From positions 321,165 through 385,164 of the forward strand of contig NZ_NCSM01000005.1 in the NCBI RefSeq assembly GCF_002224125.1: 64,000 nucleotides of DNA, written 5' to 3'. Below the pieces are notes generated by a model. It was not told the DNA's origin. It searched no databases and saw nothing but the letters and a program-made list of their open reading frames with translations. This stretch comes from Streptomyces sp. NBS 14/10 (GTDB lineage Bacteria; Actinomycetota; Actinomycetes; Streptomycetales; Streptomycetaceae). The translations under genes and the position numbers were made by a program. This document shows positions 26,853 to 36,593 of the stretch, in pieces; position 1 is the first letter of the stretch; every line of letters starts with the position of its first letter.

Positions 26853-26900
26853 GGCGCTTCTGACCTGCCGCGGGGCGGTGAGCCGAACGCAATCGTCGGT

Positions 26901-28508
26901 ATGCTCGCCGCCATGCCCCTCACCCCGACAACCGCCCCACCAGGGGACGAAACCCCCGCGCGCGGTCGCGACGACGCCTGCCCCGGCGCGCTGCGCCTGC
27001 ACTCGGCGGACGACGGCGCACTGGCCCGGGTGCGGCTGCCCGCCGGACTCCTGACGGTGCGTCAGGCGCTTGTGCTGGCGCTCGCGGCCGAGGAGTTGGG
27101 CGACGGCCGGCTGGACCTCACCTCCCGGGGCAATCTGCAGCTGCGCGGCCTCGACGCGGGGTGCGGGGCCGGACTCGCGGCCCGGCTGCGGACGGCAGGG
27201 CTGCTCCCGTCGGACCGGCACGACCGGGTGCGCAACATCGTGGCGTCCCCGCTGTCCGGGCTGGACGGGGCGGGGTACGCGGATGTCTCGGCGTGGGCGC
27301 GGGAACTGGACGCCCTGCTGTGCGACAACGCGCCCGCGGGCTCCGGATTGGGCGAACTGGCGGGGCTGTCGGGCCGGTTCCTGTTCGCGCTCGACGACGG
27401 GCGCGGCGATGTGGCGGCGCTTGGCGCGGATGTGACATTGATCGCAGCGCCGGACGGCGAGGCGGTGCTGCGACTCGGCTCCGCCGGGGGACATGGACCC
27501 GCACGCCCGAAATCCACCGCGCCGAACGCCACAGACTCCCCCGAAGCCACAGACCGCCACGACGCACCGGACCACGCTGACACGCCGAGCGTCGCGGCGC
27601 GCCGGGGCGGGCGACCGGTGGGCGACGACACGCCGGGCCGGACGCGGCCGCTGGATCCCCCAACGCCCGCGGGCGGGCCGGGGGACACGAAGCCGAGGCC
27701 CGCGCCCGGTGACGACCCCCCGGCGCTTCGGGTGCGCGCTACGGACGCGCCGCGCGCGGCGGCGCTGGCCGCGGTGGCGTTTCTCGACGCGGTGCGCGCG
27801 AGTGGCACACGCGCGTGGCGTGTCAGCGAGCTGCCTGCGCGACACGCCGTGACGGCCGACCAATTGGCCGGGCGACTCGCCGAAGCAGGAATCCAGGTCG
27901 TACCCCTCGCCCCTCACTCCCCAACCACCGCGCCGAGCGCACCACTCGTCGGGCTCGTGGCCGGGCCGGACGGGTGGTGCGCGTTGTCGGTCGCCGCCCC
28001 GCTGGGGCGGCTCACCGCCGCGCGGTGGCGGCTGCTCGCCGAGCTCGCCGCCCGGGGCGGCTCGGGCGAGTTGCGTGTGACACCCTGGCGCGGCGTGGTG
28101 CTGCCCGGGTTCTCCCCCGGCGACGCCGAGGCCGCGCTGCGGGAGCTCGCCGACGCCGAACTGGTGACCGCGCCGCACTCCCCCTGGTTCGGGGTCGGCG
28201 CGTGCACGGGACGCCCCGGCTGCGCCAAGTCCCTGGCCGATGTGCGTGCCGAGGCGGCGCGCGCGGTGGCGGGCGAGGCGTCCGGCGACGGCCGACCAGG
28301 CCCGCCGCGAAGCCGCCTGCCCGTGTACTTCTCCGGCTGCGAGCGGCGCTGCGGCCACCCCGGCGGACCGGTCCGGTGGGTCGACGTGCTGGCGACGGGC
28401 GACGGCTACCAGGTCGCCGTACGAGATGCCACAGGGTCCGCGCGGGGCGTGGACGTAACAGCAGAGCAAGTGGCCGGCGCCGTGGCGGCGGCCCGTGGAA
28501 CGACATGA
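26901..28508 (+). CDS. cobG: Precorrin-3B synthase CobG
   Basis: CobG is an Fe-S, sirohaem-less monooxygenase that makes the gamma-lactone of precorrin-3B in the aerobic pathway. It has two nitrite/sulfite reductase ferredoxin-like halves, [16 protein letters not shown] near residue 65 and [14 protein letters not shown] near 390, and the 4Fe-4S ligands in [12 protein letters not shown] and [12 protein letters not shown]. An odd 75-residue Pro/Asp/Thr-rich linker separates the halves at about 196-275. Starts at 26901 or 26913 are possible and neither has a clear ribosome binding site. The stop overlaps the cobH ATG (ATGA). At 535 residues it is longer than most CobG proteins because of the linker. 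Confidence 0.9.
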   Translation: MLAAMPLTPTTAPPGDETPARGRDDACPGALRLHSADDGALARVRLPAGLLTVRQALVLALAAEELGDGRLDLTSRGNLQLRGLDAGCGAGLAARLRTAGLLPSDRHDRVRNIVASPLSGLDGAGYADVSAWARELDALLCDNAPAGSGLGELAGLSGRFLFALDDGRGDVAALGADVTLIAAPDGEAVLRLGSAGGHGPARPKSTAPNATDSPEATDRHDAPDHADTPSVAARRGGRPVGDDTPGRTRPLDPPTPAGGPGDTKPRPAPGDDPPALRVRATDAPRAAALAAVAFLDAVRASGTRAWRVSELPARHAVTADQLAGRLAEAGIQVVPLAPHSPTTAPSAPLVGLVAGPDGWCALSVAAPLGRLTAARWRLLAELAARGGSGELRVTPWRGVVLPGFSPGDAEAALRELADAELVTAPHSPWFGVGACTGRPGCAKSLADVRAEAARAVAGEASGDGRPGPPRSRLPVYFSGCERRCGHPGGPVRWVDVLATGDGYQVAVRDATGSARGVDVTAEQVAGAVAAARGTT

Positions 28509-29146
28509 TCGAGGGCACAGTGTTCGACTACGAGAAGGACGGCGCGGCCATATACCGCGCCTCCTTTGCCACCATCCGCGCCGAGGCCGATCTGGGCGGT
28601 CTGCCCACCGACGTCGGCCAGGTCGCGGTGCGGATGATCCACGCCTGCGGCATGGTCGACCTCGTCCAGGACCTCGCGTACTCCCCCCAGGTGGTCGCCC
28701 GCGCCCGCGCCGCGCTGCGCGCCGGCGCGCCCGTGCTCTGCGACGCGCACATGGTGGCCAGCGGTGTGACCCGCAAGCGGCTGCCCGCGGACAACGATGT
28801 GGTGTGCACCCTGTCCGACCCCGGCGTGCCCGAACGGGCCCGCCGGATGGGCACCACACGCAGCGCCGCCGCGCTCGAGCTGTGGCGGGACCGGCTGGAG
28901 GGTGCGGTGGTGGCCATCGGCAACGCGCCCACCGCGCTGTTCCACCTGCTCGAGATGGTCGAAGCGGGCGCGCCACGCCCGGCGGCCGTCATCGGCGTAC
29001 CGGTCGGCTTCATCGGCGCCGCCGAGTCCAAGGAGGCGCTGGCCGGCCATCCGGCCGCGCTCGACCACCTGGTGGTGCGCGGCAGGCGTGGCGGCAGCGC
29101 CATCGCCGCGGCCGCGGTCAACGCGATTGCGAGCGAGGAAGAGTGA
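28505..29146 (+). CDS. cobH: Precorrin-8X methylmutase CobH
   Basis: The enzyme moves the C-11 methyl group to C-12, turning precorrin-8X into hydrogenobyrinate. The 213-residue product has [23 protein letters not shown] with the catalytic His, [17 protein letters not shown] and [19 protein letters not shown], all family signatures. The ATG at 28505 overlaps the cobG stop and its own stop overlaps the next GTG (GTGA), so the three genes are tightly coupled. Length and motif order are normal. Confidence 0.96.
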   Translation: MIEGTVFDYEKDGAAIYRASFATIRAEADLGGLPTDVGQVAVRMIHACGMVDLVQDLAYSPQVVARARAALRAGAPVLCDAHMVASGVTRKRLPADNDVVCTLSDPGVPERARRMGTTRSAAALELWRDRLEGAVVAIGNAPTALFHLLEMVEAGAPRPAAVIGVPVGFIGAAESKEALAGHPAALDHLVVRGRRGGSAIAAAAVNAIASEEE

Positions 29147-30639
29147 GCGAGCAGCAGACGGGCCGGCTCTACGGCGTGGGTCTTGGCCCCGGCGACCCCT
29201 CGCTGATGACCGTACGCGCCGTGGAGGTCATCGCCGCGGCCGATGTCGTCGCGTACCACAGCGCCCGGCACGGCCGGAGCATCGCGCGCTCCATCGCCGA
29301 GCGTCATCTGCGGCCCGACCACATCGAGGAGCGGCTGGTCTATCCGGTCACCACCGAGACCACCGACCACCCCGGCGGCTACCGCGGCGCGATGGAGGAG
29401 TTCTACGCGGACGCGGCGGCCCGGCTGGCCGCCCATCTGGACGCGGGGCGCACGGTCGCGGTGCTCGCCGAGGGTGACCCGCTCTTCTACGGCTCCTACA
29501 TGCATATGCACAAGCGCCTAGCCGACCGCTACCCCACCGAGGTCGTCCCCGGAGTCACCTCCGTGAGCGCGGCCGCCGCCCGGATCGGGGCTCCGCTGGT
29601 GGAGGGCGAGGAGGTGCTGACCGTCCTGCCCGGCACACTCCCGGAGGAGGAGCTGACGGCCCGCCTGGCCACCACCGACGCGGCCGCCGTGATGAAGCTC
29701 GGCCGCACCTTCCCCGCGGTGCGGCGGGCGCTGGAGCGCTCGGGGCGGCTGGCGGAGGCCCAGTACGTGGAGCGGGCCACGATGGGCGCGGAGCGCGTCG
29801 CGCCACTGGCCGAGGTGGACCCCGAGTCGGTGCCCTACTTCTCGGTGGCGGTGCTGCCGAGCCGGATCGACGCGCAGGCCCCGGCGCGCCGCGGCGAGGT
29901 CGTGGTGGTGGGCCTCGGCCCGGCGGGCCCGCTGTGGCTGACCCCCGAGGCGCGGGGCGAGTTGGCCGCCGCCGAGGATCTGGTCGGCTACACCACCTAT
30001 CTGAACCGGGTGCCGAAGCGCCCGGGGCAGCACCGGCATGCCTCGGACAACAAGGTGGAGGCCGAACGCGCAGAGTTCGCGCTCGACCTGGCCCGGCGCG
30101 GACGGCGGGTCGCCGTCGTCTCCTCGGGCGACCCGGGCGTTTTCGCCATGGCCACGGCCGTACTGGAGGCGGCGGCCGAGGATCCGTACCGCGAGGTGCC
30201 GGTCCGGGTGGTGCCCGGCATGACCGCGGCCCACGCGGCCGCCGCCCGCGCGGGCGCGCCGCTCGGCCACGACTACGCGGTGGTCTCCCTGTCCGACCGG
30301 CTCAAGCCCTGGGAGGTCATCGCCGAACGCCTCCGCGCCGCGGCCGCGGCCGACCTGGTGCTCGCCCTGTACAACCCCGGCTCGCGCAGCCGCATCTGGC
30401 AGGTCGGCAAGGCCCGCGAGCTGCTGCTCGAACACCGCGCGCCCGACACGCCCGTCGTGCTCGGCCGGGACGTGGGCGGCCCCGAGGAGCGGATACGGAT
30501 CGTCAGGCTGGCCGATCTCGACCCGGCCCAGGTCGATATGCGCACCATCCTGCTGATCGGCTCCTCCCAAACCCGCACGGCCCGGCGTGGCGACGGCACC
30601 GAGATCGTCTGGACGCCACGCCGCTACCCGGAGCGCTGA
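29143..30639 (+). CDS. cobIJ: Fused precorrin-2 C20- / precorrin-3B C17-methyltransferase (CobI-CobJ)
   Basis: Two SAM-dependent tetrapyrrole methylases are joined. Residues 1-245 are CobI ([46 protein letters not shown]). Residues 250-498 are CobJ ([55 protein letters not shown]). They methylate C-20 of precorrin-2 and then C-17 of precorrin-3B with ring contraction, acting on each side of the CobG step. The GTG at 29143 has GAGGAAGA upstream and overlaps the cobH stop. Both halves keep their GxGPGD-type and GDP motifs, so both should be active. Confidence 0.95.
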   Translation: MSEQQTGRLYGVGLGPGDPSLMTVRAVEVIAAADVVAYHSARHGRSIARSIAERHLRPDHIEERLVYPVTTETTDHPGGYRGAMEEFYADAAARLAAHLDAGRTVAVLAEGDPLFYGSYMHMHKRLADRYPTEVVPGVTSVSAAAARIGAPLVEGEEVLTVLPGTLPEEELTARLATTDAAAVMKLGRTFPAVRRALERSGRLAEAQYVERATMGAERVAPLAEVDPESVPYFSVAVLPSRIDAQAPARRGEVVVVGLGPAGPLWLTPEARGELAAAEDLVGYTTYLNRVPKRPGQHRHASDNKVEAERAEFALDLARRGRRVAVVSSGDPGVFAMATAVLEAAAEDPYREVPVRVVPGMTAAHAAAARAGAPLGHDYAVVSLSDRLKPWEVIAERLRAAAAADLVLALYNPGSRSRIWQVGKARELLLEHRAPDTPVVLGRDVGGPEERIRIVRLADLDPAQVDMRTILLIGSSQTRTARRGDGTEIVWTPRRYPER

Positions 30640-30663
30640 CGGGCGGCGCGGACGGTCAGCAGG

Positions 30664-31455
30664 TCAGCCGAGGGTGGTGCCCAGCCAGGCCAGGGCGGCT
30701 GCCGGGTCGGGCACGACCGGCACGCCGTCCGGGGCCGCGGGACGCCGGACGACGACGACCGGCAGCCCGGCCTCGCGCGCCGCGGTGAGCTTGGCGGCGG
30801 TGGCACCGGCGCCGCTGTCCTTGGTGACCACCACGTCGATGCGGTGGCGGCGCAGCAGCTCCGCCTCCCCCGCCACGCTGAACGGACCGCGGTCCAGCAG
30901 CACTTCCATGTGCGGCGGGGCCGGTGGCTCGGGCGCGTCGACGGAGCGGACCAGGAACCACTGCCCGGTGAGACGGGCGAAGGCGGCCAGGCCCATCCGC
31001 CCGGTGGTGAGGAAGATCCGCTGCCCCAGGGCGGGCAGCAGCCCGGCCGCCTCGTCCAGCGACCCCGCCCAGTGCCACCGGTCCCCCGGGCCGGGCACCC
31101 AGCCGGGGCGGCGCAGGGCGAGCAGGGGAACATGGGCCGTGGCGGCCGCCCGGGCCGCGTTGAAACTGATCGTGCCGGCGAAAGGATGGGTGGCGTCGAT
31201 GAGCGCGTCCACCTGCTGCTCGCGCAGCCAGCGAGCCAGGCCCTCGGGGCCTCCGAATCCGCCGATCCGGACCTGCCCGGCCGGCAGCCGCGGCTCGGCG
31301 ACACGCCCGGCCAGCGAGCTGGTGACGCGCAGCCCGGGGGCGTCGGCCACTTCGGCGGCCAGTCGGCGCGCCTCGGTGGTGCCGCCCAGGATGAGCACAT
31401 GGCGGGGCCGGCGCGGCCGGGCTCCGGGGGCGGCCTCCGCCGGGTTCGGTGTCAT
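30664..31455 (-). CDS. cobK: Precorrin-6A reductase CobK
   Basis: CobK reduces precorrin-6A to 6B with NADPH. The 263-residue protein opens HVLILGGTTEARRLA, continues with VDALIDATHPFAGTISFNA, LTTGRMGLAAF, and ends VVVTKDSGAGATAAKLTAAREAGLPVVVV, all characteristic. The ATG at 31455 gives the family length; an open frame extends to 31584 but that stretch overlaps the divergent cbiD gene and lacks similarity. It lies tail to tail with cobIJ, 24 bases away, so it is transcribed separately from the cobG operon. Confidence 0.95.
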   Translation of the reverse strand: MTPNPAEAAPGARPRRPRHVLILGGTTEARRLAAEVADAPGLRVTSSLAGRVAEPRLPAGQVRIGGFGGPEGLARWLREQQVDALIDATHPFAGTISFNAARAAATAHVPLLALRRPGWVPGPGDRWHWAGSLDEAAGLLPALGQRIFLTTGRMGLAAFARLTGQWFLVRSVDAPEPPAPPHMEVLLDRGPFSVAGEAELLRRHRIDVVVTKDSGAGATAAKLTAAREAGLPVVVVRRPAAPDGVPVVPDPAAALAWLGTTLG

Positions 31456-31568
31456 CGGATGCCTTCCGTGGTGCGAGGTGCCGTGCCGGTCCGCGGCCTG
31501 CCGGCCGCGCCCGGTCAACCCTGCCATGGCCGTGGCCGACCGCGCGGCGACGAGAGGCGGCGCTTCCC

Positions 31569-32729
31569 GTGGCTGAGCAGACATCGAAGGCCGGGATCGC
31601 TCCGGCCGGGGGCCGCAGTGCGCAGTTGGAGCGTTCGGGGTTGCGGCACGGCTGGACCACCGGGGCGTGTGCGACGGCGGCGACGACGGCCGCGTACACC
31701 GCGCTGCTCAGCGCGGAGTTTCCCGATCCGGTGACCATCGAGCTGCCGAAGGGGCAGCGGCCCGCGTTCGCGCTCGCGGGCGAGGAGCTGACGGCGGACC
31801 GGGCGATGGCCGCGGTGGTGAAGGACGCGGGTGACGACCCGGATGTCACGCATGGCGCGGTGGTGCGGGCCACGGTGCGGCTGCTCCCGCCCGGGAGCGG
31901 TGTAGTCTTCCGGGCCGGGCCCGGCGTCGGTACGGTGACCCGTCCCGGGCTGCCGCTCGCGGTCGGCGAGCCCGCCATCAACCCCGTACCCCGGCAGATG
32001 ATGCGCGATCACATCGCGTCGGTCGCGGCCCGTCTCGGTGGCACCGGGGACGCCGAGGTCGAGATCGCGGTGGACCACGGCGAGGAGATCGCCCGCAGCA
32101 CCTGGAATCCGCGCCTGGGCATCCTCGGCGGGCTGTCGATCCTCGGGACGACGGGCATCGTGGTGCCGTACTCCTGCTCGGCGTGGATCGACAGCATCCG
32201 GCGCGGCGTGGATGTGGCGCGCGCGGCCGGGCGCCGGCATGTGGCGGGCTGTACGGGGGCGACCTCGGAGAAGGTCGCGGTGGCCGTGCACGGGCTGCCG
32301 CAGGACGCGCTGCTGGACATGGGCGACTTCGCGGGGGCGGTGCTCAAGTATCTGCGGCGCCATCCGGTGGACCGGCTGACCGTCGCCGGAGGATTCGCCA
32401 AGCTCTCCAAACTGGCCGCCGGACATCTGGATCTGCACTCCTCCCGCTCGCAGGTGGACAAGGGCTTCCTCGCGGAGCTGGCCCGCCGTGGCGGGGCGGA
32501 CGAGGAGCTGGTGGCGGCGGTGGCGGCGGCCAACACGGGCCTGGAGACGGTACAGCTGTGCGCGGCGCGCGGGGTGCCGCTCGGTGATCTGGTCGCGGTG
32601 GCGGCCCGGGAGACGGCGCTCGGGGTGCTGCGTGGGGCGCCGGTGGCCGTGGACGTCATCTGCATCGACCGCGCGGGCGCCATCGTGGGCCGTGCGGCGG
32701 CGCGGGGGCCCCGGGGCGCGGCGACCTGA
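31569..32729 (+). CDS. cbiD: Cobalt-precorrin-5B C1-methyltransferase CbiD
   Basis: CbiD adds the C-1 methyl group after loss of the C-20 fragment. The 386-residue protein has the family signature LRHGWTTGACATAATTAAY near the start, GVGTVTRPGLPLAVGEPAINPVPR, the NPRLGILGGLSILGTTGIV segment and FAKLSKLAAGHLDLHSS. CbiD is usually linked to the anaerobic (early cobalt) route, whereas CobG and CobN next door mark the aerobic route; here it must fill the step that CobF takes in Pseudomonas. The GTG at 31569 follows GAGAGG. It is divergent from cobK and convergent with cobM, 12 bases away. Confidence 0.94.
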   Translation: MAEQTSKAGIAPAGGRSAQLERSGLRHGWTTGACATAATTAAYTALLSAEFPDPVTIELPKGQRPAFALAGEELTADRAMAAVVKDAGDDPDVTHGAVVRATVRLLPPGSGVVFRAGPGVGTVTRPGLPLAVGEPAINPVPRQMMRDHIASVAARLGGTGDAEVEIAVDHGEEIARSTWNPRLGILGGLSILGTTGIVVPYSCSAWIDSIRRGVDVARAAGRRHVAGCTGATSEKVAVAVHGLPQDALLDMGDFAGAVLKYLRRHPVDRLTVAGGFAKLSKLAAGHLDLHSSRSQVDKGFLAELARRGGADEELVAAVAAANTGLETVQLCAARGVPLGDLVAVAARETALGVLRGAPVAVDVICIDRAGAIVGRAAARGPRGAAT

Positions 32730-32741
32730 CGCTCCCCCGCC

Positions 32742-33485
32742 TCAAGGCCGCTCGCGGCGCGCCGAGTACAGGTGGCTGTCCCGGAACTGCTCCGCGCCCA
32801 GCGTGCGGCCCACCATGATGACCGCGGTGCGCACCACTCCCGCCTCCTTCACCCGGTCCGCGATATCGCCGAGCGTGCCGCGCAGCACCAGCTCGTCGGG
32901 GCGGCTCGCCCGGGCGACCACCGCCGCGGGGCAGTCGGCGCCGTAGTGCGGGAGGAGTTCGGCCACCACCCGGTCCACGTACCGGGCGGCCAGGTGCAGC
33001 ACGATCAGCGCCCGGCTGCGGCCGAGGGTGGCGAGGTCCTCGCCGTCGGGCATCGGCGTGGCCTGCTGGGCGATGCGGGTGAGGACGACGGTCTGGCCGA
33101 CGGTCGGCACGGTCAGCTCGCGCCCCAGCGCGGCCGCGGCGGCGGCGAACGCGGGGACGCCGGGGATCACCTCGTACGGCACACCGTGCGCGTCCAGCCG
33201 CCGCATCTGCTCGGCGACGGCGCTGAACACCGACGGGTCGCCGGAGTGCAGCCGGGCCACGTCCTCACCCGCTCGGTGGGCGCCGACCAGCTCGTCGGTG
33301 ATCTGGTCGAGGTTGAGCCGGGCGGTGTCGACCAGGCGGGCGTCCGGCGGACACTCGGCGAGGAGTTCGCGCGGCACCAGGCTGCCCGCGTACAGGCACA
33401 CCCGGCAGCGGGCCAGGGTGCGGGCGCCGCGCACGGTGATCAGGTCGGCGGCGCCGGGGCCCGCGCCGATGAAGTACACGGTCAT
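32742..33485 (-). CDS. cobM: Precorrin-4 C11-methyltransferase CobM
   Basis: CobM methylates C-11 of precorrin-4 using SAM. The 247-residue product starts MTVYFIGAGPGAADLITVRG and has LARCRVCLYAGSLVP, VARLHSGDPSVFSAVAEQ, VIPGVPAFAAAAAALGREL and VVARASRPDEL, the standard tetrapyrrole methylase fold. The ATG at 33485 overlaps the stop of cobL (ATGA), so cobL and cobM are translated together. GGAGAG lies about 11 bases upstream. Length and motifs are normal. Confidence 0.96.
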   Translation of the reverse strand: MTVYFIGAGPGAADLITVRGARTLARCRVCLYAGSLVPRELLAECPPDARLVDTARLNLDQITDELVGAHRAGEDVARLHSGDPSVFSAVAEQMRRLDAHGVPYEVIPGVPAFAAAAAALGRELTVPTVGQTVVLTRIAQQATPMPDGEDLATLGRSRALIVLHLAARYVDRVVAELLPHYGADCPAAVVARASRPDELVLRGTLGDIADRVKEAGVVRTAVIMVGRTLGAEQFRDSHLYSARRERP

Positions 33486-34759
33486 GGGGAGGTCTCTCCT
33501 TCGACGGCTTCCACCGAGGGTTCGGCTGCGGGCCCGGCCGTCGCTTTGACCGCGGCCCACTGGGTGACCGGCATCGCCTGCCGCCATCCGGTGAAGCCGC
33601 CGACCGGGGCTGCGTGCGCAACCGCGATCCGGACCAGTTCCCCTCCGTACCGCCGGTACCAGCCGGCGAGCAGCGCCTCCGACTCCAGCGTCACGGTGTT
33701 CGCCACGAGCCGCCCGCCGACGGGCAGCGCCGCCCAGCAGGTCTCGAGCAGGCCGGGCACGGTCAGGCCGCCGCCGACGAACACCGCGTCGGGGGTGGCC
33801 AGTCCGGTCAGCGCGTCCGGGGCGGCGCCGGTGACGACGCGCAGCCCGGGCACCCCGAGCGCGGCGGCGTTGCGGCCGATGCGCTCGGCCCGTACGGGGT
33901 CCCGCTCGACGGACACCGCGGCGCAACTCCGGTGCGTACGCATCCACTCCACGGCGATCGAACCGGAGCCGCCACCGACGTCCCACAGCAGCTCTCCGGG
34001 GGCGGGGGCCAGCGCGGCGAGCGTGGCGGCGCGCACATGGCGCTTCGTCAGCTGGCCGTCGTGCTCGTACGCCTGGTCCGGCAGCCCGGGGACGGCGGAC
34101 AGGCGCAGCGTGTCCGCGACGGGGGCGCATTCGACGGCGATGACGTTGAGGGGGTCGCCGGGGGCGTGCGGCCAGTGGTCGGCGGTGCCTTCGAGGTGCC
34201 GTTCGCGCTCGCCGCCCAGCTGCTCCAGGACCCGCATCCGGCTGGGGCCGAAGCCGCGGTCGCGCAGCAGCGCGGCGACCTCAGCGGGGGTGGCGGCGCC
34301 CGCGCTGAGGACGAGCAGCCGCCGCCGGGCGTGCAGGGAGCGGGACAGGGAGGCGATGGGCCGTCCAACGAGGCTGATCACCTCGGCCTCCTCCACCGGC
34401 CAGCCCAGCCGCGCGCAGGCGTGCGACACGGACGACGGGTGGGGCAGCACCCGCAGCCGGTCGGAGCCCAACTCCTCGGCCAGGGTGCGGCCGATACCGA
34501 AGAACATGGGGTCGCCGCTGGCCAGCACGGACACCCGCCGCCCGGCGTACGCCGCGAACAGCCCCTGCACGGCGGGCCGCAGCGGCGACGGCCACGGCAC
34601 GCGTTCGGCGGTGCAGCCGGGGGGCAGCAGATTCAGCTGGCGCGGGCCGCCGATGACCAGCTCGGCCGCCAGCAGCGCCTCGCGCCCCGCCGCCGCCAGC
34701 CCGTCCCAGCCGTCCGCTCCCAGCCCTACGACGGTGACCGGGGGGTGGGTGGGGTTCAC
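33482..34759 (-). CDS. cobL: Precorrin-6B C5,15-methyltransferase (decarboxylating) CobL
   Basis: CobL is a CbiE-CbiT fusion. Residues 1-200 form the C-5 methylase (VTVVGLGADGWDGLA, VLASGDPMFFGIGRTL, LPHPSSVSHACARLGW). Residues 225-425 form the C-15 methylase and C-12 acetate decarboxylase, with TKRHVRAATLAALAP and the SAM motif WDVGGGSGSIAVEW near 262. I choose the GTG at 34759 because CbiE starts exactly there; the open frame runs on to 35092 through the FhuF-like gene, which is a different frame. It follows that gene after 53 bases on the same strand and may belong to the mutase operon transcript. Confidence 0.94.
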   Translation of the reverse strand: MNPTHPPVTVVGLGADGWDGLAAAGREALLAAELVIGGPRQLNLLPPGCTAERVPWPSPLRPAVQGLFAAYAGRRVSVLASGDPMFFGIGRTLAEELGSDRLRVLPHPSSVSHACARLGWPVEEAEVISLVGRPIASLSRSLHARRRLLVLSAGAATPAEVAALLRDRGFGPSRMRVLEQLGGERERHLEGTADHWPHAPGDPLNVIAVECAPVADTLRLSAVPGLPDQAYEHDGQLTKRHVRAATLAALAPAPGELLWDVGGGSGSIAVEWMRTHRSCAAVSVERDPVRAERIGRNAAALGVPGLRVVTGAAPDALTGLATPDAVFVGGGLTVPGLLETCWAALPVGGRLVANTVTLESEALLAGWYRRYGGELVRIAVAHAAPVGGFTGWRQAMPVTQWAAVKATAGPAAEPSVEAVEGETSP

Positions 34760-34812
34760 GGCGTTACGGACCTTTCGGCGTGCGAAGCGTATGCGAGGCG
34801 ACGACCGGAACT

Positions 34813-35577
34813 CTACTGTGACCTGCGGCGCAACCCCGAGGCGGGTGAGCGGCGCAGTACGCAGTCGCCGCACAGGCCGCCGCCCGGCACCCGGTAGTAG
34901 AGGCAGCAGGTGCGGCGGCGGAAGGCGGGCGGCGGGGAGGTCAGGGTGCCGGCGTCGCGCAGCGGCGGGTGGGCCAGCTGGGCACGGGCCAGGTCGGTGG
35001 CCCGCTCCGCCGCCTCGGGGTGGCCGTGCGCCTGGCACCAGTCGTACAGGACACGCAGCGAACCGGCCAGCGCCGAGGCTGCGTTCCCCCACAGCAGCCG
35101 CCCCGAGACCCGGTAGGCCCGGGTGACGGCGGAGTGCAACGGCAGCAGATTGGTGTACGCCGCGTCACCCACCTGACCGGCGAGCCCTCCGGGTTCGCCC
35201 ATGACCGACGGCACGCCGGGCCACCACAGGTCGTCGGGGGCGGCGCGCCCGGGGTGCCACCACAGCCGGTCGCAGCGGAGGCGCGACACGCTGCCGGTCA
35301 GGGCCGCCTGGCCGAGGGCGAGCGACCACACCCGGGCGGCGAGCCCCTGGAAGACGAGCGATGCCGCGACCCTCGGCTCATCGGTGCGCAGGCTCGCGGC
35401 CACCGCCTCGACGCGGGCGCGCAGCAGCGGCGCGGCGGCGCCCTCGGGCGTCAGCCGGTACGCCTCGCCGATCAGCGCGTAACCCTCGTCTCGAGGATTG
35501 CCGGGGTCGGTGCGCAGGGCGAAGAACGGCCCCGGCTCGGCCGCCGAAGGACCGGCCGTCAGCGGCGGGTCACCCAT
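34813..35577 (-). CDS. FhuF-like (2Fe-2S) protein
   Basis: The 254-residue protein ends with [19 protein letters not shown], the Cys-Cys-x10-Cys-x2-Cys cluster-binding pattern of FhuF-type ferric-siderophore reductases. The rest is an alpha-helical domain with [19 protein letters not shown] and the Trp-rich [14 protein letters not shown], as in actinobacterial IucA/FhuF-like proteins. Its likely role is to reduce ferric iron released from siderophores in the cytoplasm. It overlaps the meaB stop by 8 bases, so it is translationally coupled to a B12-related operon, and no siderophore genes are nearby. A role supplying electrons for the B12 pathway is conceivable but not shown. Confidence 0.8.
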   Translation of the reverse strand: MGDPPLTAGPSAAEPGPFFALRTDPGNPRDEGYALIGEAYRLTPEGAAAPLLRARVEAVAASLRTDEPRVAASLVFQGLAARVWSLALGQAALTGSVSRLRCDRLWWHPGRAAPDDLWWPGVPSVMGEPGGLAGQVGDAAYTNLLPLHSAVTRAYRVSGRLLWGNAASALAGSLRVLYDWCQAHGHPEAAERATDLARAQLAHPPLRDAGTLTSPPPAFRRRTCCLYYRVPGGGLCGDCVLRRSPASGLRRRSQ

Positions 35578-36589
35578 CCGCGTCGGTCGGCGTCCCGAAC
35601 GCCTCCAGCAGCTGGTCGGCGGCCAGCGTCGCCGTCAGCGTGCCATCGCGCACCTGCTGTTCGAGTACGGGGCCGAGCCGCCGCACCCCGGGGTGTTCCC
35701 GCAGCCGGGTCAGCAGCTGGTCGCGGACCATCGACCAGGTCCAGTCGACCTGCTGGTCGCGCCGCTTGGCGTCCAGCGCGCCGGTGGCCTCCAGCACCCG
35801 GCGGTGCTGCTCAAGACGCTCCCACACCACATCGAGGCCGGTGCCCTCGCGGGCACTGCAGGTCAGCACCGGGGGGTTCCAGGGTGCGTCCGCGGGCTGC
35901 AGCAGCCGTAGCGCGCCCCTGAGTTCGCGGGCGGCGGCCTTGGCGTCGCGCTCATGGGGGCCGTCCGCCTTGTTGATGGCGACGACGTCCGCGAGCTCCA
36001 GCACACCCTTCTTGATGCCCTGGAGCTGGTCGCCGGTGCGGGCGAGGGAGAGCAGCAGAAAGGAGTCGACCATGCCCGCCACGGCGGTCTCCGACTGGCC
36101 CACGCCCACCGTCTCGACCAGCAGCACGTCATAGCCCGCGGCCTCCATGACCACCATGGACTCGCGGGTCGCGCGGGCCACCCCGCCCAGCGTGCCCGCG
36201 CTGGGCGAGGGGCGGACGAAGGCGGCCGGGTCGACCGCCAGCCGCTCCATCCTGGTCTTGTCGCCCAGGATGGAGCCGCCGGTGCGGCTGGAGGAGGGGT
36301 CGACGGCGAGCACCGCGACCTTGTGGCCGAGCCCGGTGAGCAGCGAGCCCAGGGCGTCGATGAAGGTGGACTTGCCCACGCCGGGCACGCCGCTGATGCC
36401 CACCCGGCGCGCCCCGCCCGCATACGGCAGCAGTTCGATCAGCAGCCGCTGGGCGAGGTCGCGGTGGTCGGGGCGGGTGGACTCGACGAGCGTGATCGCG
36501 CGGGCGATGTACGCTCGGGAGCCGTCGAGCACCCTCTTGGCGTAGGTGTCGATGTCGATTTTGACGGTTCGTTTCCTCTTAGCGGGCAT
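35570..36589 (-). CDS. meaB: MeaB/ArgK-family GTPase, methylmalonyl-CoA mutase chaperone
   Basis: MeaB loads and protects the adenosylcobalamin cofactor of methylmalonyl-CoA mutase, using GTP. The 339-residue protein has [17 protein letters not shown] (Walker A, residues 64-80), [22 protein letters not shown], the switch segment [10 protein letters not shown] and VVAINKADG for guanine recognition. A C-terminal dimerisation helix region follows. I use the ATG at 36589, four bases after the mutase stop, which gives [21 protein letters not shown]; a much longer frame upstream overlaps mutB and is Arg/Pro/Ser-rich noise. The position right after both mutase subunits is the classic arrangement. 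Confidence 0.95.
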   Translation of the reverse strand: MPAKRKRTVKIDIDTYAKRVLDGSRAYIARAITLVESTRPDHRDLAQRLLIELLPYAGGARRVGISGVPGVGKSTFIDALGSLLTGLGHKVAVLAVDPSSSRTGGSILGDKTRMERLAVDPAAFVRPSPSAGTLGGVARATRESMVVMEAAGYDVLLVETVGVGQSETAVAGMVDSFLLLSLARTGDQLQGIKKGVLELADVVAINKADGPHERDAKAAARELRGALRLLQPADAPWNPPVLTCSAREGTGLDVVWERLEQHRRVLEATGALDAKRRDQQVDWTWSMVRDQLLTRLREHPGVRRLGPVLEQQVRDGTLTATLAADQLLEAFGTPTDADG

Positions 36590-36593
36590 GGGC

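Noticed and set aside
25221..26900. Plus-strand extension of the cobG frame by about 560 codons
   Set aside because: It is antisense to cobN and to the riboswitch and has no CobG similarity before 26901.
34901..35922. Plus-strand frames across the FhuF-like and meaB genes
   Set aside because: They read through antisense codons without any motif. The minus-strand genes have cysteine cluster and GTPase motifs.
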